Positions 42,995 to 52,542 are shown, numbered from the stretch's first letter. The stretch: DNA of 64,000 nucleotides from Haloactinospora alba (GCF_006717075.1 NZ_VFQC01000001.1:124001-188000), one strand, 5' to 3'. Notes: generated by a model not told the origin, from the sequence alone. Made by a program: numbers and translations.

Positions 42995-43762
42995 CTAGCG
43001 TGACGGCGCACCGGCCCGCCGTAGGTGCGCGGTCCTGGTGGTGAGGTCCCCGACCAGCGTGTCCGCGGTCGTCGGGTCGTGGAAGTGCCCGCCGGGCAGG
43101 GCGACCGGCGTGAAGTCGCTGCTCGTGTAGGAGGACCAGCCCCGCATGTCCTCGACCGTGACCCTCGGGTCCTCGCGCCCGACGTAGGCGGCGATCGGTC
43201 CGCGTACTGGAACGGGGCGCGGCGGCGCGTACGCCTCGAGCAGCCTGTAGTCGCACCGGAGCGGGTGCAGGACGAGTTCGCGCATCTCCGGGTCGCGCAG
43301 GACGTCGGCATCCGTGCCGCCCAGCCGCCGCACCTCGGCCAGGAGGTCGGTGTCGTCGGTGATGCGGGACCGCCACGCGTGGTGGGGCGCGCCGTGGGCG
43401 GAGACGGCGAGCAGGAGGGGGTCCTCCCCGCTGTCCCGTTCGAGGCGCCGGGCCACCTCGTAGGCCACGGCCGCGCCCATGCTGTGCCCGAACAGCACGA
43501 CGGGCAGCGGCGGAAGCGCGCGCAGGGCCTCGGCGATGTCGTCGGCGAGTGCCTCCAGCGACGGGGGGTGCGGTTCGTCCAGCCGGTGCTGGCGCCCGGG
43601 GTAGCAGGCGGCCAGAAGCTCGACACCGCTCGGTGCGGACCCGCCCCAGGACCGGAAGTAGTCCGGGGTGCCGCCCGCGTGGGGCAGGCAGACCAGGCGT
43701 GACGAGGCGGCGCTGTCCGCGGGGCTCCACGAGCGGAACCAGTTCCGAGGCTGCGGGTTCAT
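42995..43762 (-). CDS. Type II thioesterase
   Basis: A 255-residue alpha/beta-hydrolase; the ATG at 43762 overlaps the PKS stop by 4 nt. It shows LVCLPHAGGTPDYFRSW, the nucleophile S94 in FGHSMGAAVAYEVAR, and a C-terminal GGHFHDP with the catalytic His. Stand-alone thioesterases of this type remove wrong acyl groups from carrier domains; in this cluster, which lacks an in-cis thioesterase, it could also release the product (inference). Confidence 0.92.
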   Translation of the reverse strand: MNPQPRNWFRSWSPADSAASSRLVCLPHAGGTPDYFRSWGGSAPSGVELLAACYPGRQHRLDEPHPPSLEALADDIAEALRALPPLPVVLFGHSMGAAVAYEVARRLERDSGEDPLLLAVSAHGAPHHAWRSRITDDTDLLAEVRRLGGTDADVLRDPEMRELVLHPLRCDYRLLEAYAPPRPVPVRGPIAAYVGREDPRVTVEDMRGWSSYTSSDFTPVALPGGHFHDPTTADTLVGDLTTRTAHLRRAGAPSR

Positions 43763-46700
43763 GCGGTTCCCCCCGTGGACAGGACCCGGGCGAGCCCGGC
43801 GATCGTGGGTTCGGTGAACAGGGTGCGCGCGGTCAGCTCGATGCCGAACCGGTCCCGGCACTGCCGCGTCACCTGAAGCGCGGTGAGGGAGTGCCCCCCG
43901 AGGTCGAAGAAACTGTCGTGGACCTCGATCCCCGACACACCGAGCACGTCCTCCCAGACCCGCAGCAGACACTGTTCCGTGCCCTCACGCGAGGAGCTCT
44001 CCGGTGGGGAGGGGGTCGCCGTGTCCGGTGCCGCCGTGCGGGAGGGAGGCTCGGCCTCCTCCGGTGCGGAACCGTCGGTGGCCGGGTGGACGAGGCGGTC
44101 GGGATGCTCGGCGGAGGCGACCACCTGTTCCGCGGCCGCGTCCGCCAGGGCGGCGTCGAACGCCCGCAGCGCGTCCGTGGGCCGCATCCCCCCGGTGAGG
44201 GACTCACCCGTGACCTCGCGGTGGCGCTGTTCCATCCCCTCGGCCATGCCGACGCCGCGCCACCGGTCCCAGTTGACCGACAGCGTCCTGGTCCCCGACT
44301 CACGGGAGAGCTGGGCCGCGTACGCGTCGAGGTAGGCGTTGCCCGCCGAGTAGCAGGCCAGCCCTGGGGCGCCGGCGAACGCCGCCAACGAGGAGAAGTG
44401 GACGACGAAGTCCGGCCGCACCTCGGCCCTGAGCAGCGCCGAGGTGATCGCGTGCGCTCCGTCCCGCTTCGCCCGCAGACCGGCGTGGACATCGGCGTCC
44501 CCGAGGAACTGCACGAGTCCGCCGGACGGGGTCCCGGCGGCGTGGACGACCCCGTCCACACGACCGAGGCGCTGGACCGCCTCACGCAGGACCGCGGTCA
44601 TGCGGTCCGCGTCGCAGACGTCCCCGCGCCGCACGAGGACGTCGGTCCCGAGGCGGTGGTACCACGCCGTCCCGTGGCCGCGGGCGGAGGACGACTCGTC
44701 GTCCTCCGCGCTGCGGGAGACGAGCACGAGCCTGGCGCCGTAACCGCGCGCGAGGTGCTCGGCGAGGTGCGCACCGACACCTCCGAGACCCCCCGTGACG
44801 ACGTACACTCCGCCGGTCCGCACCGCCGGTTCGGTGTCCGCCTGCGCGCTGACCGGCAGGAACCGCCGCTGCCACCGGTGGCCGCCGCGGAGGACGACCG
44901 GGTCCTCGCGGGAGGGGAGGTCGAACGCGCGGAGCACGGCGGTGCACGCCGCCTCCGTCGACGCGGGCCCGCACGGGTGCGGGTCGAGGTCGACATGGCG
45001 CGTGACCACTCCCAGCTCGGCCGTCAGGGTCCGGGCGGCCGCGGCGGCGCCCGCGGCGTGGGGGGAGAGCCGTTCGGCACCGGTCACGTTGTGGGCTCCC
45101 CGCGTAACCACGCACAACCCGTCCGCGGTGGCGTCCTGCCCCAGTCCGTGGGCGATCCCGCGCAGTCCCCGCAGGGCCGGATCGTCCTGCGCCGCGCGGA
45201 AGTCGATGACCCGCAGGGGAAGCCCCGACTCCCGGGCCCTGTCGAGGACCGCCGCGTGGTGCTCGGGAGAGGCCCCGTCGATCCCCACCCGCTCGTCGGA
45301 GAACCACCGGAACGCGCCGTCGCCGATCACGACGGTGTGCGCGGCGCCGTGCTTCCGGAGAGTGTCGCCGACCTGCCGGGCGGTCGACGACCCGTCGGAG
45401 AACAGGACCCAGCGGAACCGGTCCGCTCGGACCGCCGTCGCCCGCCTCGGCGCGACGACGCGCCCCCACGAGACCCCGTAGAGCCCGGTGGGCGAGGTTT
45501 CCCCGGCCGGACTCGGCGCCGGACCCGACGCCGGGCTCTGCCCGGCGCCGCCCCGGCAGGGGTGGTACTCGGGCGTGAACCCGTACCGGAGCACGGGGGT
45601 GCGGCGGCGCCGCTGCCCCTCGAACAGCCGGGACGGTGTGATTCCCGCCCGTTCGCTCCAGAGGCGGCCCACCGCCTCGAGGAAGACCGCGTCGTCGGTC
45701 CGGCTGTCGCCGCGAGCCCGGCCGGTGGCCACCACGCGGTGGGCGGGGTCCGTCCGTTGGGCGCGCGCCAGGTCCGCCAGTGTGCTCCCGGGACCCGCCT
45801 CCACCAGCGCGGTGCTGCGCCAGGAGAAGATGTGTTCGAGCCCGTCGCGGAACCGGACGGGCTCGCGCATGTGGGCGACCCAGTACTCGGGACGGGCGAT
45901 CTCATCGGTGACCGTGCGGCCCGACAGGTTCGACACCACCGGAACGTCCGGCCGCCGCAGGGGAACCGTCTCCAGCAGCGCTCGGAACTCCGGCAGCGCG
46001 GCGTCGACGAGTGGTGAGTGCGCGGCCAGGGACACCGGAAGCCGCCGGCACTCCGTCCCGTACCGTTCCAGCCGGTCCGCCAGCGCGTCCACGGCCCGTG
46101 CCACGCCGGACACCACGCACAGTTCGGGGCCGTTGACCGCCGCCACGGACGTGTCGTCGTCCAGGAACTCCTGCACCTTCTCCGGGGAGGCGGCGACGCT
46201 GACCATGGCCCCCGGCGCGTGCGTCGCCAGCAGCTCGGCGCGCCGGACCAGGACCGAGAGCGCGTCGGCCAACGTGAACACGCCCGCCACGTGGGCGGCG
46301 GCGTACTCACCGAAGCTGTGCCCCAACAGCGCCGTCGGGGCCAGGTCGAGGGAACGCAGCAGCCGGAACGTGGCCACCTCGGTGATGAACAGGGCCGGCA
46401 TCGCGACGGTGGGTTCCTCGAGGGGGCCGTTGACCGTGGTGTCGTCGGCCAGGACCGCCTCGCGCACGCTGTCGCGGAGGCCCTCGGGCAGGGCGGCCAG
46501 GCACTCGTCGACGCACTCGCCGAACACACGCGTCCGCGCGTACAGGTCCCGGGCCATCCCGCGGTACTGCGGGCCGGCACCGGGGAACATGACCACCGTC
46601 TGTTCCGGTGCGGGCAGGGACGACTCGCCCCGGTACCACCAGCTCCCGGAGGGGTGCTCGGACGTGCGCGCCGCCTGTCCCGTGTCGCGGAACACGCCGC

Positions 46701-48177
46701 AGGCGCGTTCGGGCAGGGAGGCCCGTCCGGAGGACAGCGTCGCGGCGATGTCGGCCAGGTCGGTGTCGGGCCGTTTCGCGCACGCCGAGGCGAACTCCCG
46801 CTGGCTGCGCGACAGGGCATCCTGGTCCCGAGCCGAGAGGCAGACCAGCTGCCAGGGCCACCCGGGGGTGGGCTCCGGCCGCGGCGGGGCCTCCTCCAGG
46901 ACGAGGTGGGCGTTGGTGCCGCCGATACCGGAGGAGTTCACCGCGGCCCGGCGCGGATGCGGCCCCTGCTGCCAGGGGCCGGCCGTGAGATCGAGGGTGA
47001 ACGGGCTCGACCCGGCGTCGAGGTCGGGGTGGGGGGTCGAGAACGTCGGACAGGCCGGCACGAACCGGTGGTGGAGCATGAGCGCGGTCTTGATGACCCC
47101 CGCGACACCGGCGGCCGCGTCGGTGTGGCCGATGTTGGCCTTGACCGACCCGAGGCCGCGGTGCCCGGTGTGCGGCTGCCTGGTCCGGTAGGACTCGGAC
47201 AGCGCCGAGAACTCGACGAGGTCCCCGAGGGCGGTGGCGGTCCCGTGGGACTCGACGTATCCGATCGTCTCCGGCGGTGTGTCGGCGGTCGCCAACGCGG
47301 TGGTGACCGCCTGCTGCTGCCCGGCGGCGCTGGGCGCGTAGAAACTGATCTTGTCCGAGCCGTCGTTGTTGACGGCGCTGCCCTTGACGACCGCGTAGAC
47401 GCGGTCGCCGTCGTCGAGCGCGTCGGCGAGCCGCCGGAGCACGACGATGCCCAGCCCGTCGGCGGGCACGTACCCGGACGCGTCGGCGTCGAACGGTCGC
47501 ATGCGGCCATCCGCGGACCACACGTCGCCGGCTTCGCGGAGGTAGCCGTGGCGGCGCAGCGGGCTCCAGGAGACCCCGCCCGCCAGCGCCATGTCGCAGT
47601 CGTGGTGCAACAGCGCCTGGCCCGCCGTGTGCACGGCGACCAGGGAGGTGGAGCACGCGGTCTGGACGGTGAGGGCCGGGCCGGTGAGTCCGAGCTTGTG
47701 CGCCACACGGGTCGACAGGAAGTCCTTGTCGTCCGCGGACAGCAGCAGCTGGTCGGCGGTGCCGAGGAAACTGCCCAGGTCGCGGTCGCGGTGGGTCCCG
47801 ATGCTCTGTCCGGCGTAGACGCCGATGGCACCGTCGAACGCGTCGGGGGCGTGCCCCGCGTCCTCCAGAGCGTGCCACGCCGACTCGAGGAAGATGCGCT
47901 GTTGGGGGTCCATGGTGGCGGCGTCCCGGGCGGAGTACCCGAAGAATCCCGAGTCGAAGTACTCCCCGGAGGGGAGTACCCCTCCGGCGGGGACGAACCC
48001 GGGGTGCCGCATCCGGTCGGGGTCGGTCCCCGCGGCCGTGAGCTCCTCCGGGGTGAAGCGGGACAGCGCCTCCCGTCCCTCGCTGATGACGTTCCAGTAG
48101 CTCTCGACGTCCGGGGCGCCGGGATAGCGGCAGGCGATCCCCACGATCGCGAGTTCCAGGCTGTCTTCGTTGGTCAT
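43759..48177 (-). CDS. Type I PKS module KS-AT-KR-ACP
   Basis: A 1,472-residue single extension module. The KS has C175 in QTACSTSLVAVHTAG and the two His motifs ESHGTAT and KANIGHTDAA. The AT has S621 in LGHSFGEYAAAHVAG. The KR spans about residues 1115-1300 with VVTGGLGGVGAH near 1125 and the catalytic Tyr 1276 and Asn in CYSAGNAYLDA; the LDD motif of B-type KRs is absent. The carrier has S1430 in FDLGGHSLTALQV. There is no DH, ER or TE. ATG 48177 overlaps the NRPS stop (ATGA), so the upstream A-PCP probably loads the starter. Product: a beta-hydroxy extension of an aminoacyl unit (inference). Confidence 0.93.
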   Translation of the reverse strand: MTNEDSLELAIVGIACRYPGAPDVESYWNVISEGREALSRFTPEELTAAGTDPDRMRHPGFVPAGGVLPSGEYFDSGFFGYSARDAATMDPQQRIFLESAWHALEDAGHAPDAFDGAIGVYAGQSIGTHRDRDLGSFLGTADQLLLSADDKDFLSTRVAHKLGLTGPALTVQTACSTSLVAVHTAGQALLHHDCDMALAGGVSWSPLRRHGYLREAGDVWSADGRMRPFDADASGYVPADGLGIVVLRRLADALDDGDRVYAVVKGSAVNNDGSDKISFYAPSAAGQQQAVTTALATADTPPETIGYVESHGTATALGDLVEFSALSESYRTRQPHTGHRGLGSVKANIGHTDAAAGVAGVIKTALMLHHRFVPACPTFSTPHPDLDAGSSPFTLDLTAGPWQQGPHPRRAAVNSSGIGGTNAHLVLEEAPPRPEPTPGWPWQLVCLSARDQDALSRSQREFASACAKRPDTDLADIAATLSSGRASLPERACGVFRDTGQAARTSEHPSGSWWYRGESSLPAPEQTVVMFPGAGPQYRGMARDLYARTRVFGECVDECLAALPEGLRDSVREAVLADDTTVNGPLEEPTVAMPALFITEVATFRLLRSLDLAPTALLGHSFGEYAAAHVAGVFTLADALSVLVRRAELLATHAPGAMVSVAASPEKVQEFLDDDTSVAAVNGPELCVVSGVARAVDALADRLERYGTECRRLPVSLAAHSPLVDAALPEFRALLETVPLRRPDVPVVSNLSGRTVTDEIARPEYWVAHMREPVRFRDGLEHIFSWRSTALVEAGPGSTLADLARAQRTDPAHRVVATGRARGDSRTDDAVFLEAVGRLWSERAGITPSRLFEGQRRRRTPVLRYGFTPEYHPCRGGAGQSPASGPAPSPAGETSPTGLYGVSWGRVVAPRRATAVRADRFRWVLFSDGSSTARQVGDTLRKHGAAHTVVIGDGAFRWFSDERVGIDGASPEHHAAVLDRARESGLPLRVIDFRAAQDDPALRGLRGIAHGLGQDATADGLCVVTRGAHNVTGAERLSPHAAGAAAAARTLTAELGVVTRHVDLDPHPCGPASTEAACTAVLRAFDLPSREDPVVLRGGHRWQRRFLPVSAQADTEPAVRTGGVYVVTGGLGGVGAHLAEHLARGYGARLVLVSRSAEDDESSSARGHGTAWYHRLGTDVLVRRGDVCDADRMTAVLREAVQRLGRVDGVVHAAGTPSGGLVQFLGDADVHAGLRAKRDGAHAITSALLRAEVRPDFVVHFSSLAAFAGAPGLACYSAGNAYLDAYAAQLSRESGTRTLSVNWDRWRGVGMAEGMEQRHREVTGESLTGGMRPTDALRAFDAALADAAAEQVVASAEHPDRLVHPATDGSAPEEAEPPSRTAAPDTATPSPPESSSREGTEQCLLRVWEDVLGVSGIEVHDSFFDLGGHSLTALQVTRQCRDRFGIELTARTLFTEPTIAGLARVLSTGGTA

Positions 48178-50000
48178 GAGTCTGGTCCTGACTGGCGTCG
48201 CGTGCGGATACGGGCGGTGACACCGCGCCGCGCGGCCCTGATCGCGGGGCCGTTCGACGCCGTTTGTTCGGAGGCCGTCGGTTCTGTCGAGTCGAGGTGC
48301 GCGCTCAGCCGCCGCACCGTGCGTGTCCGGGAGAGGTCCCTGAGGGGGAGGGGGACTCCCCACAGCTGCTGGATCTCCTTCCGGAGCTGGACGAGGTGCA
48401 TCGACGTCCCCCCGAGGTCGGCGAACTCGTCGTCGGCGCCGATGCCCGTGACCCCCAGCAGCCGCTCCCACAGGCGCGCCATCCGCTCCTCGGTCTCCCC
48501 GCGGGGCGGGACGAAGTCGTAGCCGAGCGGGGGACGCTGCGACCCCGGTTCCGGAAGCGCCGAGTGGTCGACCTTTCCGTGGGCCGTCAGCGGCAGGCCG
48601 GCGACAGCCACGTAGACCGAGGGCACCATGTGCGCCGGGAGGGTCTCGCGGGCGACACGTCGCAGCTCGGGGACGGGGAGCTGTTCACCTCCCGGTGTGT
48701 GCAGGTACGCCACCAGCTGCTGCGCACCGTCCGCGTCGCTGCGGGACGTGACGGCCGCCGCGGTCACCCGGGGGTGGCGGCAGAGCGCGTGCTCGACCTC
48801 GACCGGTTCGATGCGGAAACCGTGCACGTTGAGCTGGCGGTCCGCCCGTCCGACGAAATCGAGTTGTCCGTCCGGCCGCCACACGGCCAGGTCGCCTGTC
48901 CGGAACCATCGTCCGGGCGGGTCGCCGTCGGGGCCGGCGTGGAACCGTTCGGCGGTCAGCTCGGGGCGTGCGAGGTAGCCCCGGGCGACCTGCACCCCGC
49001 CGAGGTGGATCTCTCCGGCCGCCCCGGGCGGTACCGGCGCTCCCGCCTCGTCGAGCAGACGTACCGCCACCCCGCGCAGCGGGCGTCCGATCGCCGGTTT
49101 CGGCTCGCCCGGGAAACACCGCGCCAGTGTGGCTCCCACGGTGACCTCGGTGGGGCCGTAGGCGTTGAACACCCGGACGCGGTCGGCCCACCGCTCCACG
49201 AGTTCGCGTGCCAGCGGCTCCCCTCCCGAGACCAGCGTCCGGACGGGAGGGGGGTCCTCGACGGGCAGTGACCGCAGCAGCGACGCGGCGGCGGACAGGT
49301 GCGTCGTGTCGTACAGCCGCAACTGGCGGGCGAGCTCCGCTCCCGACAGCTCGCCGCGTGTTTCGGGGATGCAGAGCGTGCCGCCATTGAGCACGCTCAT
49401 CGCGAGTTCCCACACCCACGCGTCGAACGTGACCGGAGCGAACTGGAACACCCGGGCGCCGTCGAGGTCGCCGAACTCCTCGGCGAGGGCGCGGGCCAGG
49501 TTCACCACCCCGCGGTGTTCCACGAGGGCGCCCTTCGGGGCTCCCGTCGACCCCGAGGTGTACAGCACGTAGGCGAGCTGGTCCCCGCTGACGTCGCCGT
49601 GGTGGTACGGCTCGGCGCTGCACGGTTTCCGGACGTCGAGAACCCGCAGCTTCGCGGCGAGGTCGGGGTCGACGTGTTCCTGGGCCACGACCATCAGGGA
49701 GCACCCGGTGTCGGAGAGGACGGTCATCCGCCGGGAGCGGGGGTCGTCCCCAACCAGCGGGGTGTAGGCCGCGCCGGCTTTCCAGATGCCCAGGACCGCG
49801 ATGACGAGTTCCACCGACCGGTCGAGGTGGAGACCGACGACGCTCTCGTCGCCCGCGCCCGCGGCGCGCAGGTCGCGGGCCAACCGGTCGGAGGCGGCGT
49901 CGAGCTGGGAGTAGGTGAGACAGCGGTCGCCCTGGACCAGCGCGGTCCGTTCCGGGGCCGCCCGGGCCCAGTCCCCGAGGAGAGTATGCCCACCGGTCAC
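48174..50000 (-). CDS. NRPS loading protein A-PCP
   Basis: A 608-residue adenylation-carrier didomain from GTG 50000, which overlaps the upstream oxidoreductase stop (GTGA). Adenylation motifs: YTSGSTGAPKGALVEHRG at about 147, NAYGPTEVTVGATL, GRWFRTGDLAVW, GRADRQLNVHGFRIEPVEVE and LTAHGKVDHSAL with the catalytic Lys. The carrier has S533 in DDEFADLGGTSMHLVQL. There is no condensation domain, so it acts as a starter or stand-alone unit feeding the KS. By my hand alignment the pocket begins D-A-W and is otherwise small and hydrophobic, which would fit a neutral amino acid; this is weak evidence. A 50-residue basic tail follows the PCP. Confidence 0.92.
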   Translation of the reverse strand: MTGGHTLLGDWARAAPERTALVQGDRCLTYSQLDAASDRLARDLRAAGAGDESVVGLHLDRSVELVIAVLGIWKAGAAYTPLVGDDPRSRRMTVLSDTGCSLMVVAQEHVDPDLAAKLRVLDVRKPCSAEPYHHGDVSGDQLAYVLYTSGSTGAPKGALVEHRGVVNLARALAEEFGDLDGARVFQFAPVTFDAWVWELAMSVLNGGTLCIPETRGELSGAELARQLRLYDTTHLSAAASLLRSLPVEDPPPVRTLVSGGEPLARELVERWADRVRVFNAYGPTEVTVGATLARCFPGEPKPAIGRPLRGVAVRLLDEAGAPVPPGAAGEIHLGGVQVARGYLARPELTAERFHAGPDGDPPGRWFRTGDLAVWRPDGQLDFVGRADRQLNVHGFRIEPVEVEHALCRHPRVTAAAVTSRSDADGAQQLVAYLHTPGGEQLPVPELRRVARETLPAHMVPSVYVAVAGLPLTAHGKVDHSALPEPGSQRPPLGYDFVPPRGETEERMARLWERLLGVTGIGADDEFADLGGTSMHLVQLRKEIQQLWGVPLPLRDLSRTRTVRRLSAHLDSTEPTASEQTASNGPAIRAARRGVTARIRTRRQSGPDS

Positions 50001-50896
50001 GAGTCCCCCTCTCCGGCCCCGCGCGCCGCCGCTTGCGCGCCGTCGGTCCGCTGTTCGGACAGGACGGATATGTGGGAGTGCCCGTGTCCGTTCGCCACTC
50101 CCGCATGGGCCCGGTCGCGCATGGTGTGCAGGAGCGAGTCGGGTATGCCGTGGTCGGTGTACAGCTGGGCAGTGCTCTCCAACGTCTCGTGGTGGATGCT
50201 GAGCGGGGAGAGCGAATCCCCGTGCTCGCCCGCGTGGACGTGCGCGGCGACGTCGGTCGCGACCGCGTCGATGTTTCCCAGGGCGAGCCGGACCGCGTGG
50301 TTGAACGCCGCCAGCGGCAGGCCGCGGGAACGCGCCAGCGAGGCCGACTCGATCGTTCCGTTGACGACGGCGTAGTAGAACGTGATCGCGAGCGCGTAGT
50401 ACGTGTTCACCAGCGTGGTGTCGCCACCCAGGTACGTCGCTCCGCCGAGCGCCTCCGTCACGGCGCTGAGTCGGCGGAAGGCGGACTCGTCCCCCGCGTA
50501 GAGGATGTTGCAGGCCCCCGTTCCGAGCTCCTCGGGGTAGCACAGGAACACGGCCTCGACGTAACCCGCGCCCGCCGACTCGACCAGCCTCTCGGTGCCG
50601 GCGACGTCGTCGGGTGTCCCGCAGGCGGACTGGACGACGACGCGCCCCCGCAGCTCTGGGCTCACCGAGGAGAGGACGGAGTGTCCGGCGTCGTACCCCG
50701 GGATCGTCAGTACGACGACCGGGCTGGCTCCGGTGGCCTCGCTCAGCGACTCGTGCGGTGTGGCCCCGTACTCCCGTAGCGCGAACGCCCGTTCGGGAGT
50801 GCGGTTCCACACCGCGACGTCCAGTCCCGCGTCCAGGAGCGCTGTCGCGAGACGGCTGCCCATCGCGCCAGTGCCGACAACCGTTACGTCACTCAT
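49997..50896 (-). CDS. Imine-reductase/beta-HAD-like NAD(P) oxidoreductase
   Basis: A 299-residue dehydrogenase (ATG 50896). The Rossmann motif VVGTGAMGSRLATALLDAGL and the NRT after strand 2 (VWNRTPERAF), which favours NADP, are followed by the DUF/IRED-type helical domain (TTLVNTYYALAITFYYAVVN). This is the NAD_binding_2 architecture shared by imine reductases and beta-hydroxyacid dehydrogenases. It overlaps the NRPS gene by 4 nt, so a direct role in the pathway is very likely, for example reducing a cyclic imine formed from the aminoacyl-polyketide (inference). Confidence 0.82.
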   Translation of the reverse strand: MSDVTVVGTGAMGSRLATALLDAGLDVAVWNRTPERAFALREYGATPHESLSEATGASPVVVLTIPGYDAGHSVLSSVSPELRGRVVVQSACGTPDDVAGTERLVESAGAGYVEAVFLCYPEELGTGACNILYAGDESAFRRLSAVTEALGGATYLGGDTTLVNTYYALAITFYYAVVNGTIESASLARSRGLPLAAFNHAVRLALGNIDAVATDVAAHVHAGEHGDSLSPLSIHHETLESTAQLYTDHGIPDSLLHTMRDRAHAGVANGHGHSHISVLSEQRTDGAQAAARGAGEGDS

Positions 50897-50983
50897 CAGA
50901 TTTCCGGGGCTTCCTTCCGTGCGGTGTAGGCGTGTCCGTCTGCCCGTTGGAGCAGGCGGAAGTAGTGGTGACGGGCGGCCTGG

Positions 50984-51145
50984 GTCCTGTTTTCGGACGC
51001 TTGTCCTGCTGCGCGCCGCCCCAGGGCACCGCCCGGCGGCGTTTTCGTCGGTCGACGGAGGGTCCGCTCCGCCTCCCTGACCGGCCGTGCCGGGCGGCAC
51101 CGGAGACGCCGCTCGCGACGAACAGCGCCCAAAAACAGGACCTAG
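50984..51145. repeat. 160-bp CTAG/GTCCTGTT element with inverted ends, copy C
   Basis: The left end reads GGGTCCTGTTTTCGGACGC and the right end, reverse-complemented, CTAGGTCCTGTTTTTGGGC, so the element has terminal inverted repeats. Internally, TGTCCTGCTGCGCG recurs in copy E at 59743. The right CTAG contains the TAG stop of a gene remnant. It has no coding capacity. The layout is that of a MITE or an IS-derived terminator. Confidence 0.55.
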
Positions 51146-51300
51146 AGGCCGCTCCCGGTGCGGACGGCGAACGTGCCGCTGGAGCGCACCGCGATGCGGC
51201 CGGTGCGGGTTCCGGTGTTCGCGCCGCTGGGAACGACGGCGCGGGTGGGGTCGTCGGCGGCTAACCCGAAGAACACCGTGGCGCGGGGTAGGCGCAGGCG
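51142..51300 (-). pseudogene. 3' remnant of an unidentified gene
   Basis: On the minus strand a protein-like frame ends RATVFFGLAADDPTRAVVPS, then GTRTGRIAVRSSGTFAVRTG and SGL before a TAG at 51142-51144. Codon use looks like real coding sequence, but there is no start region, and the upstream part is replaced by the methyltransferase gene ending at 51362. It is probably the tail of a beta-rich protein left by a deletion. The family is unknown. Confidence 0.35.
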
Positions 51301-51361
51301 GGTGGAACCCGTGGCGGTTCGCCCTTCCGCGTGGTGCGGCGGAGCACGGTCGCGTCCGGTG

Positions 51362-52204
51362 TCAGCGGGCCACCGTGGTGGTGGCCGGTTTCCGCGCCTC
51401 GATGATGTGGCCGCCGATGTTCAGGTCCGCCCAGTGGCCGAAGATCTCGACGAGTTCGTCGAGCCCGGAGCTCCCGTACGTGTCGTGGAGCTGTTGGCTG
51501 TGTTCCCGTAGCCGGTCGGTCAGCTCGTGGAAGGACCTGTTCGTGTGGCCGGTGATGTCCGTCGCGGACCGTGTCTCCAGTCCGGCCCCCGACACGGCGG
51601 CGGTGAGCTCGTCCACCGTGTGCAGTTTGCGCGCCTGGAGCAGGTCCAGGTACCTGCGCACGGAGGGGGAGTCGGGTTCGGGGAACTGCGGGGGCAGACA
51701 GGGTGTCTCGATGACGAGTGCCCCGCCGGGGCGCAGTACGCGGGAGAGTTCGCCGAACAGGGGATCGAGCTCGAAGTGGGGGGTGGACTCGAACGCCAGG
51801 ACGGCGCCGAAGGTGTCGTCGTCGTGGGGGAGCGACAGCGCGTCGGTGTGGGTGAACGTCACCAGTGCCTCGGTCCCGCTCGCGGCCGAGCGCGACTCTC
51901 CCCGCCGGAGCGCCGCCTCATTGACGTCGACCGCGACCACCTCCGCCCCGGTGGTCTCCGCGATACGCACGGCGGGTCCGCCGTTGCCGCATCCCACGTC
52001 GAGCACGCGGTCACCGGGGCCGACGCCGAGCCGGTCGATCACGATGTCGGTCAACCGGGCGGTGGCCTGTTCGATGGAAGCGTCGTCCTCCGCTCCCGAC
52101 CAGAAACCGAAGTGCATGTCGAGCCCCGTGAGGTGCTCGATCAGAGTAGAAAGATACTCGTACGATTCGGGAACCGAGTCGGTCCCCGTGATTGTCTCGC
52201 TCAA
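51362..52204 (-). CDS. SAM-dependent O-methyltransferase-like protein
   Basis: A 280-residue methyltransferase. The start is taken as TTG 52204 (AAGGGCGG upstream); no better ATG or GTG lies before the conserved N-terminal SYEYLSTLIEHLTGLDMHFG. Motif I is RVLDVGCGNGGPAVRIA, strand 2 AEVVAVDVNEAAL, and RVLRPGGALVIETP follows. The N-terminal pattern (YxxL...LHxGFW) is shared with macrolide-sugar and rifamycin-type O-methyltransferases. It is the first gene of the minus-strand biosynthetic operon, separated from the oxidoreductase by repeat copy C. Confidence 0.8.
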   Translation of the reverse strand: MSETITGTDSVPESYEYLSTLIEHLTGLDMHFGFWSGAEDDASIEQATARLTDIVIDRLGVGPGDRVLDVGCGNGGPAVRIAETTGAEVVAVDVNEAALRRGESRSAASGTEALVTFTHTDALSLPHDDDTFGAVLAFESTPHFELDPLFGELSRVLRPGGALVIETPCLPPQFPEPDSPSVRRYLDLLQARKLHTVDELTAAVSGAGLETRSATDITGHTNRSFHELTDRLREHSQQLHDTYGSSGLDELVEIFGHWADLNIGGHIIEARKPATTTVAR

Positions 52205-52542
52205 AGTCCGCCCTTGTCTCTGCGTTATTCTGACGCGTTTTTTGTGGAAAATTCGGGCAGGGGATGCGTCCCGACAATTCTTTGTTTCCGTCCGGTTTGC
52301 CCCCGCGGGTCGCGCCCTCGTGCGGAAAATGTCTGGAGCGGCCGGGTTCCGGAAAAAGAACGCGGGGGTGCGGGGGAGAAGGTGCACCGTTCTGTCCGCC
52401 GGGGGAGAGGTTCGTGGCGCGATGCGCTCCGGTGCGTCACGGAGAGGGCGCCACAGGAAAGACGCCCTTTCCGGGCGGGCGCCTTTCCCGGCATTGTCGA
52501 GCATCGGGAACCATCAAAACGTTCCGCTCCGATGTCCTGGTT
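52205..52542 (-). promoter_or_regulatory. Probable promoter region of the biosynthetic operon
   Basis: About 340 bases, AT-richer near 52200-52290 than anything around. On the minus strand TTGTCG and GAATTT lie 17 bases apart ahead of the TTG start, an acceptable -35/-10 pair. No gene is seen; the frames across it are extensions of neighbouring genes. Confidence 0.35.

Noticed and set aside
46018-48522. An 834-codon plus-strand frame opposite the PKS gene.
   Set aside because: It is antisense to the KS and AT domains and is a product of high GC content in the third codon positions.
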